This document shows positions 39,620 to 49,260 of a stretch of 64,000 bases of DNA, piece by piece. The DNA lies in NCBI GenBank assembly GCA_020845515.1, contig JADLFQ010000072.1, positions 20,867 through 84,866 of the forward strand. The letters run 5' to 3'. The stretch's first letter is position 1. Each line of letters begins with the position of its first letter. A program made the position numbers and the translations under genes. The stretch comes from Anaerolineaceae bacterium (GTDB lineage Bacteria; Chloroflexota; Anaerolineae; Anaerolineales; Anaerolineaceae). The notes below the pieces were generated by a model. The model worked only from the letters and a program-made list of their open reading frames with translations, had not been told where the DNA came from and made no database searches.

Positions 39620-40129
39620 ATGAAATTATTTACAGGGATTTTATTTTTTATGGCGGTATGTTTTGCCCTGGCATTTGCACCTGCCGGTCTGGCGCAGGGA
39701 AGCGCACCGCCGGCGGCTACACCTGTGGGTGTGACGGATAACCAGGTGAATGCGATTGCCCGGGAGTTGTACTGCCCGGTCTGTGAGAACGTGCCGCTGG
39801 ATGTCTGCCCGACACAGGCTTGTGCACAATGGCGCGATCTCATCCGTCAGAAGTTGAACGATGGCTGGAGTGAAGCCCAAATACAGGAGTATTTTGCGTT
39901 ACAATACGGCGACCGGGTGCTGGCAGAGCCGCCCCGGCGCGGGCTGAACTGGCTGGTGTACATTCTGCCGCCGCTCATTTTTCTGGTGGGTGTCTTTATC
40001 GTCTTTCGAACGCTTCGTGCGCTCAGAAAGGCGCCTGGTTCCAGTGCGCAAGAACAAGCGCCTGCACCTGCGCCAGACCCCTATGTTGCCCGCCTGGAAG
40101 AAGAGCTGAAACGCCGCGAGAAGGAGTAA
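39620..40129 (+). CDS. ccmH: CcmH-like cytochrome c biogenesis protein
   Basis: ARELYCPVCENVPLDVCPTQACAQWRDLIRQKLNDGWSEAQIQEYFALQYGDRVL. Confidence 0.92.
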   Translation: MKLFTGILFFMAVCFALAFAPAGLAQGSAPPAATPVGVTDNQVNAIARELYCPVCENVPLDVCPTQACAQWRDLIRQKLNDGWSEAQIQEYFALQYGDRVLAEPPRRGLNWLVYILPPLIFLVGVFIVFRTLRALRKAPGSSAQEQAPAPAPDPYVARLEEELKRREKE

Positions 40130-40137
40130 GAGAGAGC

Positions 40138-40692
40138 ATGGAAACTGAACACAACCCGGCCGCGCCGCGCCGCCTGCCGCTGTGGATAATTGCAGCCGCC
40201 TTTATTCTATTAATTGGCTTTCTGGGGCTGATTGCCTGGGGGCTGCGCCGGACAAGCGAAGGGCCGATTCGGGTCGGCGACCGCGTTCCCGCATTTACGC
40301 TGACCACGTTCGATGGGCAGAGCCTGAACACCGGGGATATGGCCGGTAAGGTGATCGTCCTGAACTTTTGGGCTTCGTGGTGTACGCCTTGTGAGCAAGA
40401 AGCCGCCGCGCTGGAACAGTCGTGGCAAAAGTACAAACCCGGCGGGCAGGTGGTGTTCCTGGGTGTGGATTACGTTGATACCGAACCGGAGGCGCTTGCG
40501 TATCTTGAGCGCTTCAGCGTCTCCTACCCCAACGGGCCGGATCTGCGTACCGAGATTTCCCAGATGTTCCGCATTCGCGGTGTCCCTGAGACCTATATTT
40601 TGAACCAAAAGGGTGAGCTCCATTCCGTCAAGATTGGGCCATTTGCTTCCTCTGCAGAGTTGGAAGCGTTGGTTGACGGGTTATTGGAGTAA
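40138..40692 (+). CDS. ccmG: TlpA/CcmG-like thiol:disulfide oxidoreductase
   Basis: VLNFWASWCTPCEQEAAALEQSW thioredoxin motif. Confidence 0.93.
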   Translation: METEHNPAAPRRLPLWIIAAAFILLIGFLGLIAWGLRRTSEGPIRVGDRVPAFTLTTFDGQSLNTGDMAGKVIVLNFWASWCTPCEQEAAALEQSWQKYKPGGQVVFLGVDYVDTEPEALAYLERFSVSYPNGPDLRTEISQMFRIRGVPETYILNQKGELHSVKIGPFASSAELEALVDGLLE

Positions 40693-40698
40693 AGGCTT

Positions 40699-41250
40699 AT
40701 GGATATTGGATCCATCCTATTAATCCTGGCGCTGGCGATTCTCGTCAGCCTGTTCATCAGCCGCCCATTGTTTGCCGGGCGGAGCGAAGACACTCCACTG
40801 GAGGTGCGGCAGGCCGCGGCTGCGATGGAGCACGAACGCTCGGCTTTGCTGGCAGAGCAGGAGCGCGTGCTCAACGCCCTGCAAGAGCTGGACTTTGACA
40901 ACACGTTGGGTAAAATCCCCACCGAAGATTATTCAACACAGCGGACTGCCCATTTGCAAAACGGCGTTGCCATCCTGCAGCGCCTGGATGCTTTGAATCC
41001 GTCTTCGGATGGCGGGCAACAGGTCAGCACTGCGGATGCTGTGCAGCAACTGGAAGACGCTGTCGCCGTCCGCCGCGCGGACAGCGACAGCGTGCAAGCC
41101 GCCGCTCCTGGTGAGGACCTGGTGGAAGACCTGATTGCAGCGCGGCGGCGCGCCCGGCAGGAGCAGTTTGCCGGGTTTTGCCCGAAGTGCGGCCGCCCGG
41201 TACAAAAATCTGACAAGTTCTGTGCCCGCTGCGGGACGCCGGTTACCTGA
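40699..41250 (+). CDS. TM-anchored zinc-ribbon protein in the CcmI position
   Basis: N-terminal TM, CcmI-like ALQELDFDNTLGKIPTEDY, C-terminal FCPKCGRPVQKSDKFCARCGTPVT. Confidence 0.75.
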   Translation: MDIGSILLILALAILVSLFISRPLFAGRSEDTPLEVRQAAAAMEHERSALLAEQERVLNALQELDFDNTLGKIPTEDYSTQRTAHLQNGVAILQRLDALNPSSDGGQQVSTADAVQQLEDAVAVRRADSDSVQAAAPGEDLVEDLIAARRRARQEQFAGFCPKCGRPVQKSDKFCARCGTPVT

Positions 41251-41278
41251 GCGCCGCGCCACACCCCCCAAGGAAACG

Positions 41279-43174
41279 ATGAAGCTTTTACACCGTAAAG
41301 CACTCCGGTTTATTTTTTTGCTCGCGTTAGGCGGGCTGCCGGCTTGTACGTTCTCGCTGGCGGGAGATGTGACCCCGCCGCCAGATTTTGCCAATCCGCC
41401 GGCGCTGGCCACCCAGCCGCCCGCCGGGGAAGACCGCACAGGGGAGATACTACCCGCGGCGGCTTTTGATCTTGCCAACGGACAAAGCCTCTATGTCGAA
41501 AAGTGCGCGCCGTGCCACGGCTTGCGCGGGGATGGAAAGGGTCCCCAAGCGGCCGCGCTCCCCAGCCTGCCAAGCGCGCTGGGGGATGAAACGATTGCAG
41601 ACCTGGCAGCACCGCAGCACTGGTTCGAGATTGTCTCCAATGGCAACCTGGAAAAATACATGCCCCCGTTTGCCAGCCTGAGCGTTCAGGAACGCTGGGA
41701 CGTCGTCTTTTATGCCCTTTCGCTGAGCACACCGCCGGAAACACTGCAAACCGGCAAGGCGGTCTATGAGCAAGCCTGTGTTGAATGCCACGGAGAACAA
41801 GGGGCGGGAGGCGGAGTGGACTTTCGTGACCTGGCGGCATGGGGGAACCGCCCACTGCAAGCGGTACAGGCTGTCATCGCCAACGGAAGCCCGCCGGATA
41901 TGCCCGCTTTTTCCGGCAGCTTGCAGCCCGGCGAAATCCGCGCGGCCGCAGCTTACCTGCGCAGCTTTAGCCAGACCGGGCAGTCCGGGGAAGCGCAAAG
42001 CGCTTCTGCGCCTGAAGAGACAACCGGCAACGCCGCCCCTGCCACACCAGGGAAGGTTGTAGTAACCGGCAAAGTTGTACACGCCGGGGGTGGGCAACTC
42101 CCTGCCGGGCTGAAGGTTATCTTGCAATTGTATGAAAACATGCAACCGGTGATGAATCTGGAAACGGAAACCGGAGCGGATGGCAGCTTTACCTTTCCCG
42201 AGGTGGAGCGGGTGGACGGGCAGTTCTACGTGGTTTCTGCGGTCTATCAGGACTTTCAGTTCTTTTCCGATGTGGTCCCGGCCACAGATGTGCCGCAGGG
42301 CAGCTCCCTCAGCCTGCCGGTGACTGTGTACGATGCCAGCATGGACACATCCACCCTGCTTGTGGAAAGGGCGCATATCTTCCTGAACTTCGAGAATCCG
42401 GGAATGCTTCAGGTTGTAGAGATGTTGAACATCCGCAATCCGCATCCACAGGTAATTGTCGCTGCCGAAGAAGGCCAGCCGGTCTTGAGCTTTCAGCTTC
42501 CCAACGGGGCTGTGAATCTTCAATTTCAAGACGGTACACTGGGCGAGCGTTACCTACAGACGGAGAATGGTTTTGCCGACACCAGCAGCATTCCGCCCGC
42601 CCCGAACCCGCACCAGATTTTGTTTGCTTACGAAGTTCCCTACAACAACAATAAAGCTGTGCTGCAAATTGCCCTGCCCCTGCCCGTACAGTCTTTGCTC
42701 ATAGCCGCTCCGGTGAGCGGGGTACGCGTCAAAGGCGACTTGTTGACCAGCGGCGGTCAACGCGATGTGCAGGGGATGCAGATCCAGTTGTACCAGGCAA
42801 ATAATTTGGCGGCCAACCAGCCGTTCGATCTGACGGTTTCAGGCTGGCCTGCTTCCGGAGCTGGGATTCTGCCCGGCAGCACCGGGGGCCTGCTCTTCGG
42901 CGCGGGTGTATTTATTCTCGCATTGGCTGCCGCAGGTATTTTTTTCTTTCGTTACCAGCACGGCAGACGGCTTGCTACACCACAGGAGGACACACCTCCA
43001 CCGGAAGAGGAGTCCTCCGAGGCACTGCTGGAAGCGATTCTGGCGCTGGAAGACCGCCACCGCGCCGGAGAGCTCTCTGAGGAAGTCTTTCAACGGCGGC
43101 GCACCGACTTAAAAGACCGGCTGCAAGCTGCACTTAAAGACGCCGGAGAGAATGCGGACGCAGTTGATGATTGA
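41279..43174 (+). CDS. Di-heme c-type cytochrome lipoprotein, multidomain
   Basis: Lipobox LGGLPACTFS; CAPCHG and CVECHG heme sites; C-terminal TM and SHOCT-like coiled tail. Confidence 0.88.
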   Translation: MKLLHRKALRFIFLLALGGLPACTFSLAGDVTPPPDFANPPALATQPPAGEDRTGEILPAAAFDLANGQSLYVEKCAPCHGLRGDGKGPQAAALPSLPSALGDETIADLAAPQHWFEIVSNGNLEKYMPPFASLSVQERWDVVFYALSLSTPPETLQTGKAVYEQACVECHGEQGAGGGVDFRDLAAWGNRPLQAVQAVIANGSPPDMPAFSGSLQPGEIRAAAAYLRSFSQTGQSGEAQSASAPEETTGNAAPATPGKVVVTGKVVHAGGGQLPAGLKVILQLYENMQPVMNLETETGADGSFTFPEVERVDGQFYVVSAVYQDFQFFSDVVPATDVPQGSSLSLPVTVYDASMDTSTLLVERAHIFLNFENPGMLQVVEMLNIRNPHPQVIVAAEEGQPVLSFQLPNGAVNLQFQDGTLGERYLQTENGFADTSSIPPAPNPHQILFAYEVPYNNNKAVLQIALPLPVQSLLIAAPVSGVRVKGDLLTSGGQRDVQGMQIQLYQANNLAANQPFDLTVSGWPASGAGILPGSTGGLLFGAGVFILALAAAGIFFFRYQHGRRLATPQEDTPPPEEESSEALLEAILALEDRHRAGELSEEVFQRRRTDLKDRLQAALKDAGENADAVDD

Positions 43175-43889
43175 AACCCGGCGGTTGGTGAAGCGCTTTG
43201 GGATGAAGACCGTGCTGCGCCAGATTGACTTGCAGATCGCGCAGGGCGAGTTTGTCGCGCTGCTGGGCCCAAATGGGGCTGGAAAAACCACACTGCTGCG
43301 CATCCTGGCTTCGCTGGCGCGCCCTTCGCTGGGGCAGGTGATGATTGCCGGATACAGCCTCCCCTGGCAGGCTTCCGCCGTGCGCCGCAAGCTGGGGGTG
43401 GTTTCGCACCAGCCGCTGCTCTACGGTGATCTAAGCGCTGAAGACAACCTGCGCTTCTTTGGCCGTTTGTACGGACTTGCCGGGCTGGAAGCGCGCGTTA
43501 CCGAAACGCTGGCGCTTGTCGGGCTGGAGCACAGGCGGCATGAGCTTGTGCGCACCTTCTCGCGCGGCATGCAGCAGCGGCTTGCCATCGGCAGGGCGGT
43601 ACTGCACCGCCCGGAGGTGCTTTTGCTGGATGAACCCCACACTGGCTTGGATCAGGATGCCTGTGAGATGCTGGAAGCCGTGCTGCGCCAGGTGACCCGG
43701 GCCGGACAGACGGTCTTGATGACTTCGCATGATCTCGCGCGCGCAGCTGCTCTGGCTGGACGCTTTGATGTCCTTGTGCGCGGCAAAATCGCCGCCTCCA
43801 TCACCAGCCAGGATCTGCCTCCGGACGGCTTGCTGGCGTTTTATCGTCAGGCGCTTGAAAACAACGAAAGAGAAGCCGGGAAACTGTGA
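43152..43889 (+). CDS. ccmA: Heme exporter ATP-binding protein
   Basis: LLGPNGAGKTTLLRIL; RTFSRGMQQRLAIGRA; followed by ccmB/ccmC. Confidence 0.92.
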   Translation: MRTQLMIETRRLVKRFGMKTVLRQIDLQIAQGEFVALLGPNGAGKTTLLRILASLARPSLGQVMIAGYSLPWQASAVRRKLGVVSHQPLLYGDLSAEDNLRFFGRLYGLAGLEARVTETLALVGLEHRRHELVRTFSRGMQQRLAIGRAVLHRPEVLLLDEPHTGLDQDACEMLEAVLRQVTRAGQTVLMTSHDLARAAALAGRFDVLVRGKIAASITSQDLPPDGLLAFYRQALENNEREAGKL

Positions 43890-44590
43890 ACACCACACCG
43901 GAACCCCTGCAGGCCACCCCTTTTCTGCGTGTCATGTTTGCCGTCATCTGGAAGGATTTGTCCGCCGAGTGGCGCAGCCGTGAGCTGCTCTCGGCCATGC
44001 TGGTCTTCGCGCTGATCGTCATCTTTATCTTCAACTTTGCATTGGAGCTGGACCCCAAAAGCCGCGCCGGCATTACTGCCGGTGTGTTGTGGGTGACCTT
44101 CACTTTTGCCGGAACGATTGGTTTGAACCGCTCGCTGGCAATGGAGAAAGACCGGGGTTGTTTGGATGGGCTGCTGCTCGCGCCGGTGGACCGCACCGCG
44201 ATCTATTTTGGAAAGATGATTGCCAACCTGATCTTTATGCTGGTCGTGGCGGCCATCGTCTTGCCGGTGTACGCGGTACTTTACAACAACTTTCACCTGT
44301 TCCACCCCGGCCTGCTGTTGGTGATTGTGCTTGGCTCCGTGGGTTATGCCGCGGTGGGCACTTTGCTTGCGACAATGACCGTACAAACCCGTACGCGCGA
44401 TATCCTGTTGCCGATCTTGCTCTTCCCGCTCGCCATTCCGCTGATCGTGGCTTCGGTGAAAGCCAGCAGTGGTTTCTTGGGCGGGCAGTCGTGGAGCGAC
44501 CTGCGTGATTGGGTAAACCTGCTGGTGGTGTACGATGTTGTCTTCATCGCCGCTGCTTTTATGGTCTTTGATTTTGTCGTGGAAGAATAA
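43886..44590 (+). CDS. ccmB: Heme exporter protein CcmB
   Basis: KDLSAEWRSRELLSAMLVFALIVIFIFNFALEL; RSLAMEKDRGCLDGLLLAPVDRTAIYFGKM. Confidence 0.95.
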   Translation: MNTTPEPLQATPFLRVMFAVIWKDLSAEWRSRELLSAMLVFALIVIFIFNFALELDPKSRAGITAGVLWVTFTFAGTIGLNRSLAMEKDRGCLDGLLLAPVDRTAIYFGKMIANLIFMLVVAAIVLPVYAVLYNNFHLFHPGLLLVIVLGSVGYAAVGTLLATMTVQTRTRDILLPILLFPLAIPLIVASVKASSGFLGGQSWSDLRDWVNLLVVYDVVFIAAAFMVFDFVVEE

Positions 44591-44677
44591 TGGGCTTTGG
44601 GATTTACCGCGATAAAAGATGAGGGTATGATACTATTATTGGATTTGAAGGATGAATTTTAAAGAGGTGAGGATAAT

Positions 44678-45379
44678 ATGGCGGATAAAAAGCCTGGTCT
44701 GTTGACCGGATTGGATATTCTTTCGGTTGTGCTGCTGCTCGTGGTCACCGGCATGGTCTTCTTCTACGCCCCGCTCGAAGCTGTTATGGGGGCTGTACAA
44801 AAGGTCTTTTATTTTCATGTGGCAACGGGTTGGGTGGGCATGGTGGGTTTTTTGCTGGCTTTGGCCGCTGGCATTGCCTACCTGCGCACCAAGGATATGA
44901 AGTGGGATATCGCCGGTGTTGCCGGAGTGGAAATTGGCATGGTCTTTATGTTGATTAACATCATCACCGGATCAATTTGGGCGCGGCCGATTTGGAATAC
45001 CTGGTGGACATGGGATCCGCGCCTGACGACCGCGACCATCATGGAACTGGTGTACGCCGCGTACCTGATGCTGCGACAAGGCCTTGAGGAACCGGAAAAA
45101 CGCGCCCGTTTTGGCGCGGTCTATGCGATTATTGGATTTATCAGCGTGCCGCTTACCTTTCTCTCCATCCGCATTTTCCGCACCATTCACCCGGTGGTCA
45201 TCGGCGGGGGCGACCCCGGCGCGGAGGGGTCATTTTCGATGACGCCTAAGATGCTGCAGACTTTCATGTTTAGCCTGGTGGTTTTTTCCGTCCTGGCGGT
45301 GGATTTAATCTGGCACCGCATTCGTCTCGGAAAGCTGGGCGAGAAAGTGGAAGCGCTGAAAATGGAGTTGGAAAGTTAA
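44678..45379 (+). CDS. ccmC: Cytochrome c assembly protein CcmC
   Basis: YFHVATGWVGM; GSIWARPIWNTWWTWDPRLTTATIMELVYAAYLMLR. Confidence 0.97.
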   Translation: MADKKPGLLTGLDILSVVLLLVVTGMVFFYAPLEAVMGAVQKVFYFHVATGWVGMVGFLLALAAGIAYLRTKDMKWDIAGVAGVEIGMVFMLINIITGSIWARPIWNTWWTWDPRLTTATIMELVYAAYLMLRQGLEEPEKRARFGAVYAIIGFISVPLTFLSIRIFRTIHPVVIGGGDPGAEGSFSMTPKMLQTFMFSLVVFSVLAVDLIWHRIRLGKLGEKVEALKMELES

Positions 45380-45409
45380 CGGAACAAACCGAGGAGACCG
45401 AGAGAAAAA

Positions 45410-45571
45410 ATGGAAGGTCCTGCCAATACACTTAACTATTTTATCGCCGGGTATGTTGTCATCTTTGGGATTATGGCGGGGTATGTCACCAGCCTGGCAG
45501 TCCGCTGGAACAACCTGAAACAGGACGCTGCTGTTCTGGAAGAATTGAAAGAAAAAGAGGGTGAAAAATGA
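45410..45571 (+). CDS. ccmD: CcmD-like small membrane protein (53 aa), not in the supplied ORF track
   Basis: MEGPANTLNYFIAGYVVIFGIMAGYVTSLAVRWNNLKQDAAVLEELKEKEGEK*; directly after ccmC; 4-nt ATGA overlap with next gene. Confidence 0.85.
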   Translation: MEGPANTLNYFIAGYVVIFGIMAGYVTSLAVRWNNLKQDAAVLEELKEKEGEK

Positions 45572-45777
45572 GCACATTCCTGAAATTTTCGTTTGGCTTT
45601 TTGGGGGGAATGCTGGCAGGCGGCGTTGCCGCGTTGCTGCTTGCACCGAAAACCGGCTTTGAATTCCGCCACGATATTCAGACGGATATGGAAAGCTGGA
45701 TCAGAGAAGCTGAGTCGGCGCTGGCTGGACGATATATCTTACTGGAACCTCCCGCCCCCAGAGAAGCCGGGGAATAA
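45568..45777 (+). CDS. YtxH-like small membrane protein
   Basis: FLKFSFGFLGGMLAGGVAALLLAPKTG. Confidence 0.75.
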   Translation: MSTFLKFSFGFLGGMLAGGVAALLLAPKTGFEFRHDIQTDMESWIREAESALAGRYILLEPPAPREAGE

Positions 45778-45817
45778 AAAGCGCTCTGCGCCTATCAGGT
45801 CTGGAACGCTTTTCCTT

Positions 45818-46348
45818 ATGCCCCCATTGACCGTTTTCCCGCCTGAGACACCCTCCACTGGCGGGATGGGCCGCGCGTGTCTGGCCAGTGTATTCTTTGG
45901 CATGGCGATTGTGCTGCCGCTGGCTGCCTTGGCGGCCGGATGGATCGGCTGGGATTGGAAACACGGCGCCGCAGCAGGCGGCATTGTCTTCCTGGTGTGT
46001 GTTTTGGCGGGCGGCATCGTGCTTGTGACAATCCGCCGACCCTCGTGGGCGGCGGTTTTTCTGCCGATGATCTTTGGGTTGGCGTACAACATCCTGCCCG
46101 ACTTTTTACCGGGGGGGCTGGATGACACCGTTGCCATGACGCTGGGAGCGCTGCTCACCTTCCTCCTGGCACGAAAAAAACAGCCCACCCTTTCCTGGCG
46201 GGCGCTGATCCCCTTACTGGCTGCGGGGCTGTTTCCGCTCATTGGCGGCTTTATTCCAGGCCCCATTGATGAACTGGTTGTAACCGCTGTTTTGACGGTC
46301 ATTGCCTGGCGCTTTGGGAAAGGTGAAACTGCCCCGCCCCCGGAATGA
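45818..46348 (+). CDS. Multi-TM hypothetical membrane protein
   Basis: Several hydrophobic segments; start taken at MPPLTVF. Confidence 0.65.
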   Translation: MPPLTVFPPETPSTGGMGRACLASVFFGMAIVLPLAALAAGWIGWDWKHGAAAGGIVFLVCVLAGGIVLVTIRRPSWAAVFLPMIFGLAYNILPDFLPGGLDDTVAMTLGALLTFLLARKKQPTLSWRALIPLLAAGLFPLIGGFIPGPIDELVVTAVLTVIAWRFGKGETAPPPE

Positions 46349-46569
46349 GCCTGACTGAACGCACTATAAAAAGCTACCATTCCTGGTCGAACAATACCTG
46401 CTTTTGCAGACTCAAGGGCGGCAAGAGCTGTGTTTTTTGGGCTGGTGTCGTCAGCAGCCGCGTGCCCAGCCCGCAACGGTGAGAACACCGCTGTCTGCCG
46501 GAGAAAGTGCAATGAATGTCTCTTTATCAAGCCAACCGGTTTTGTTGCGCTGTTTTGACGTAAAACGCT

Positions 46570-47013
46570 TTATTGTCCGTATCCCCGCCCGCCGATGAAG
46601 TTTTCAAGCTGTTCAATTGTCTTGCCCTGCCAGGAGATGATCTCCTTGACGACATCGCCGATCGAAATGATGCCGATTACTTTGTCGTTTTCGATTACGG
46701 GCAAATGTCGGACGCGCTTCTCTGTCATCAGGCGCATGCAGTCTTGTAAAGGCTGGTCGGGCGCTATGGTAACCACATCGCTGGTCATATATTCCTGAAC
46801 TGTGACGTGGGTGCTGCACGTGCCGGTTTTGGCGATCTGGCGCGCAAAGTCGCGCTCTGAGACAATGCCCAGTAGTTTCCGATCGTCCAAGACGAGCAGA
46901 GCGCCGATATCCTTTTCGGCCAGATATTTCAAAGCATCCAGCACCGGTGTCTTGGGTGTTACAAACCAAACTGAATCGCCTTTTTCATGCAACAAATCTC
47001 GGACAGTAACCAT
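46570..47013 (-). CDS. CBS-pair domain protein (paralog of 13888..14325)
   Basis: AEKDIGALLVLDDRKLLGIVSERDFARQI; TIAPDQPLQDCMRLMTEKRVRHLPVIENDKVIGIISIGDVVKEII. Confidence 0.95.
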   Translation of the reverse strand: MVTVRDLLHEKGDSVWFVTPKTPVLDALKYLAEKDIGALLVLDDRKLLGIVSERDFARQIAKTGTCSTHVTVQEYMTSDVVTIAPDQPLQDCMRLMTEKRVRHLPVIENDKVIGIISIGDVVKEIISWQGKTIEQLENFIGGRGYGQ

Positions 47014-47164
47014 GCTCCCCTCCGCTATTAAAAAAATTTACGGGAATGACAACCAATGTGATGAAATTATCATAACAAACTATTGCTGCAAAAACAACCA
47101 CCGCGCCTGCGACAAATATCCTTCCGTTTTCCTCTTTTCCTTTTTTACGGGCGGCAGTAATTCG

Positions 47165-47196
47165 CTCCCCCATTTTTGTAAGGGAAAATGGGGGAG
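47165..47196. terminator. Hairpin downstream of the 47235..47531 gene
   Basis: CTCCCCCATTTT / AAAATGGGGGAG perfect 12-bp stem. Confidence 0.55.
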
Positions 47197-47234
47197 GAAA
47201 ACACCGGTTGACTTGCTGTGTGATCCGGCGGGTA

Positions 47235-47531
47235 TTAATCTGTGCCGGCAAACAAGCGGGCAAACCCAGAGTAGGGCGCCAGCGGAATCCAGTCAAAATC
47301 CACCAGCCCCTCGCGCACCAGCGGCAGGGTGTCAATTGCTTTTTGGGCTTCCTCCAAAGTGGCGGCTTCCATTACCAGGACTGCCCCGGGAAAATCCGCA
47401 CGGAAATACAGTTCGCGCAGGATGCCATCTTGCAGCAGTTCCCAGGCGCGGCGGGATTCTTCGTCGAGAAAAGGCTCGAGCTGGTCGTGGGTAATGCCGG
47501 GTTTATCTTTTTCAATTGCCAGTATTTTCAT
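47235..47531 (-). CDS. Muconolactone isomerase/YCII-like dimeric alpha-beta barrel protein
   Basis: REL-YFRADFPGAVLVMEAATLEEAQKAIDTLPLVREGLVDFDWIPLAPY. Confidence 0.7.
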   Translation of the reverse strand: MKILAIEKDKPGITHDQLEPFLDEESRRAWELLQDGILRELYFRADFPGAVLVMEAATLEEAQKAIDTLPLVREGLVDFDWIPLAPYSGFARLFAGTD

Positions 47532-47543
47532 GTGGAATGCTCC

Positions 47544-48326
47544 TTATGAGTTTGGGGATAGCTCTATGCCTGTTATTTCGCTTACCGTATTGAAGATGTA
47601 ATCAGGGACAATGCCGTGCTGCAAATCTTCCGGCTGAAACTCTCCGGTGCGTACCAGCGCAGCGCGAATACCGCAGGCTTGTGCGCCCTGGATGTCACTG
47701 TGTACCCGGTCGCCAACCATGATAACCTGGCGGGGATTCAACCCCATACTTTTGAGCGCCAGATCAAAGGCGAAGGCGGAGGGTTTGCCGGTGTACACCG
47801 CCGGGGTGCCGGAGGCGCGTTCCAGCATGCCCACCCAGGCGCCGACGTTAAGTTCCAGTTCTCCGAGACTGGAGTCCACCAGTTCGGGCAGCAAACCGAC
47901 CAGTTTGCTGCCGCGGCGCAGGCAGCGCAGCGCCTTGTTGAGGGTTTGGAAATCAAAACGGCTGCGGTTGTCGCCAATTACGAGGTATTCCGGGTTTTCC
48001 TCGTCTTGAGGGATGCCCTGAAACTCCTCCAGCCCTTCCGGCTCCAGCATGATCCAGCACGAGCGCGGGTTCAACTGCCGCATATATATGGCGGCGGCAT
48101 ACGAGGCGGTGATCACCTCGGCGGGGTCAACTTGAAAGCCCTTGAGCCGCAGTTTTTTTGCACAGCTCTGGCGATTTTTGAGTGTGCTGTTGGTGAGGAA
48201 GCGAAGGATGAGACCGCGCTCGCGCAAAGCTGCGATCGCTTCAATCGCGCCTGGAAAGACCACACCCTGATATTCCAGCACGCCATCAATATCAAAGATT
48301 ACCCCCCGAATCGTCTCCGCTGTCAT
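47544..48326 (-). CDS. HAD-IIA family hydrolase (NagD-like)
   Basis: GVIFDIDGVLEYQG; FLTNSTLKNR; GKPSAFAFDLALKSMGLNPRQVIMVGDRVHSDIQGAQACGI. Confidence 0.95.
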   Translation of the reverse strand: MTAETIRGVIFDIDGVLEYQGVVFPGAIEAIAALRERGLILRFLTNSTLKNRQSCAKKLRLKGFQVDPAEVITASYAAAIYMRQLNPRSCWIMLEPEGLEEFQGIPQDEENPEYLVIGDNRSRFDFQTLNKALRCLRRGSKLVGLLPELVDSSLGELELNVGAWVGMLERASGTPAVYTGKPSAFAFDLALKSMGLNPRQVIMVGDRVHSDIQGAQACGIRAALVRTGEFQPEDLQHGIVPDYIFNTVSEITGIELSPNS

Positions 48327-48558
48327 GTTTTTCAGCCCTTTCTCCTGCGTAATTTAATCTTATCGTAGAAGGCATCCTGCCGCAATTCAATGAGCAGCCT
48401 CAGATTTTGCGGACTAAGAGAAAAAGAGCCCAAAAGTTGCTTGCTCTACCATTGCATCTTTCTCCCATTACAGGAGGCATGAAGCGCCTGAGCAATTTTT
48501 CTTTAAACTGATCGCACCTGTTTCCCACCGATATTCGGACTATAATCTAAATCAACTG

Positions 48559-49260
48559 ATGACGAAGAAAATTTTGCTGGTGGATGATGATGCTTTAATG
48601 CGCCGCAGCCTGGCGTTTCACCTGGAACAGGCTGGCTACACGGTTAGCGCGACAGCCAGCGCCGAGGATGCCTTTGGCAGATTACAACGCGAAACGCCTG
48701 ATTTGGTGTTGCTCGATATCGGCCTGCCGGGCATGGATGGGTTGGACGCTCTGCGCCGCCTTAAGAGTCAGGCTGAGATACCGGTAATTTTTTTGACAGC
48801 GCGGCGGCGCGGGCTGGACGAAGTCCTGGGGTTGGAACTGGGGGCGGATGATTACATCTCCAAACCTTTTGATGTGGATGTACTGCTGGCGCATATCAAG
48901 GCGGTTTTGCGGCGGTTCGAAAGCGCCCATGCGTCCACTGCCGCGCCCCCCGCGGCTTTAAGCGCAGGCGACCTGATGATTGACCTGCTCTCGCACGAGT
49001 GCACACTGGGAGGGAAGCCGCTTGCCCTCTCACCGCGTGAGTTTGACCTGTTGTACTCGCTGGCGCTTGAACCGAACCGGGTCTTCTCGGTTGATGATCT
49101 GCTTGCACGCGTGTGGGGTGCAGAATTTGCCGGTCAGCCTCAGGTGGTCTATGTGCATGTACGCTGGCTGCGTGAGAAAATAGAAACCGACCCAAAACGC
49201 CCGGAAAGACTGGTGACCGTACGCGGTGTGGGTTATAAACTGATCCCAAAAGAGGACTGA
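48559..49260 (+). CDS. OmpR-family response regulator
   Basis: ILLVDDDALMRRSLAFHLEQAGY; LLDIGLPGMDGL; KPFDVDVLLAHIKAVLRR; trans_reg_C. Confidence 0.97.
   Translation: MTKKILLVDDDALMRRSLAFHLEQAGYTVSATASAEDAFGRLQRETPDLVLLDIGLPGMDGLDALRRLKSQAEIPVIFLTARRRGLDEVLGLELGADDYISKPFDVDVLLAHIKAVLRRFESAHASTAAPPAALSAGDLMIDLLSHECTLGGKPLALSPREFDLLYSLALEPNRVFSVDDLLARVWGAEFAGQPQVVYVHVRWLREKIETDPKRPERLVTVRGVGYKLIPKED

Noticed and set aside
47616-48368. 250-aa plus-strand ORF opposite the HAD-IIA gene
   Set aside because: Antisense to a well-supported CDS
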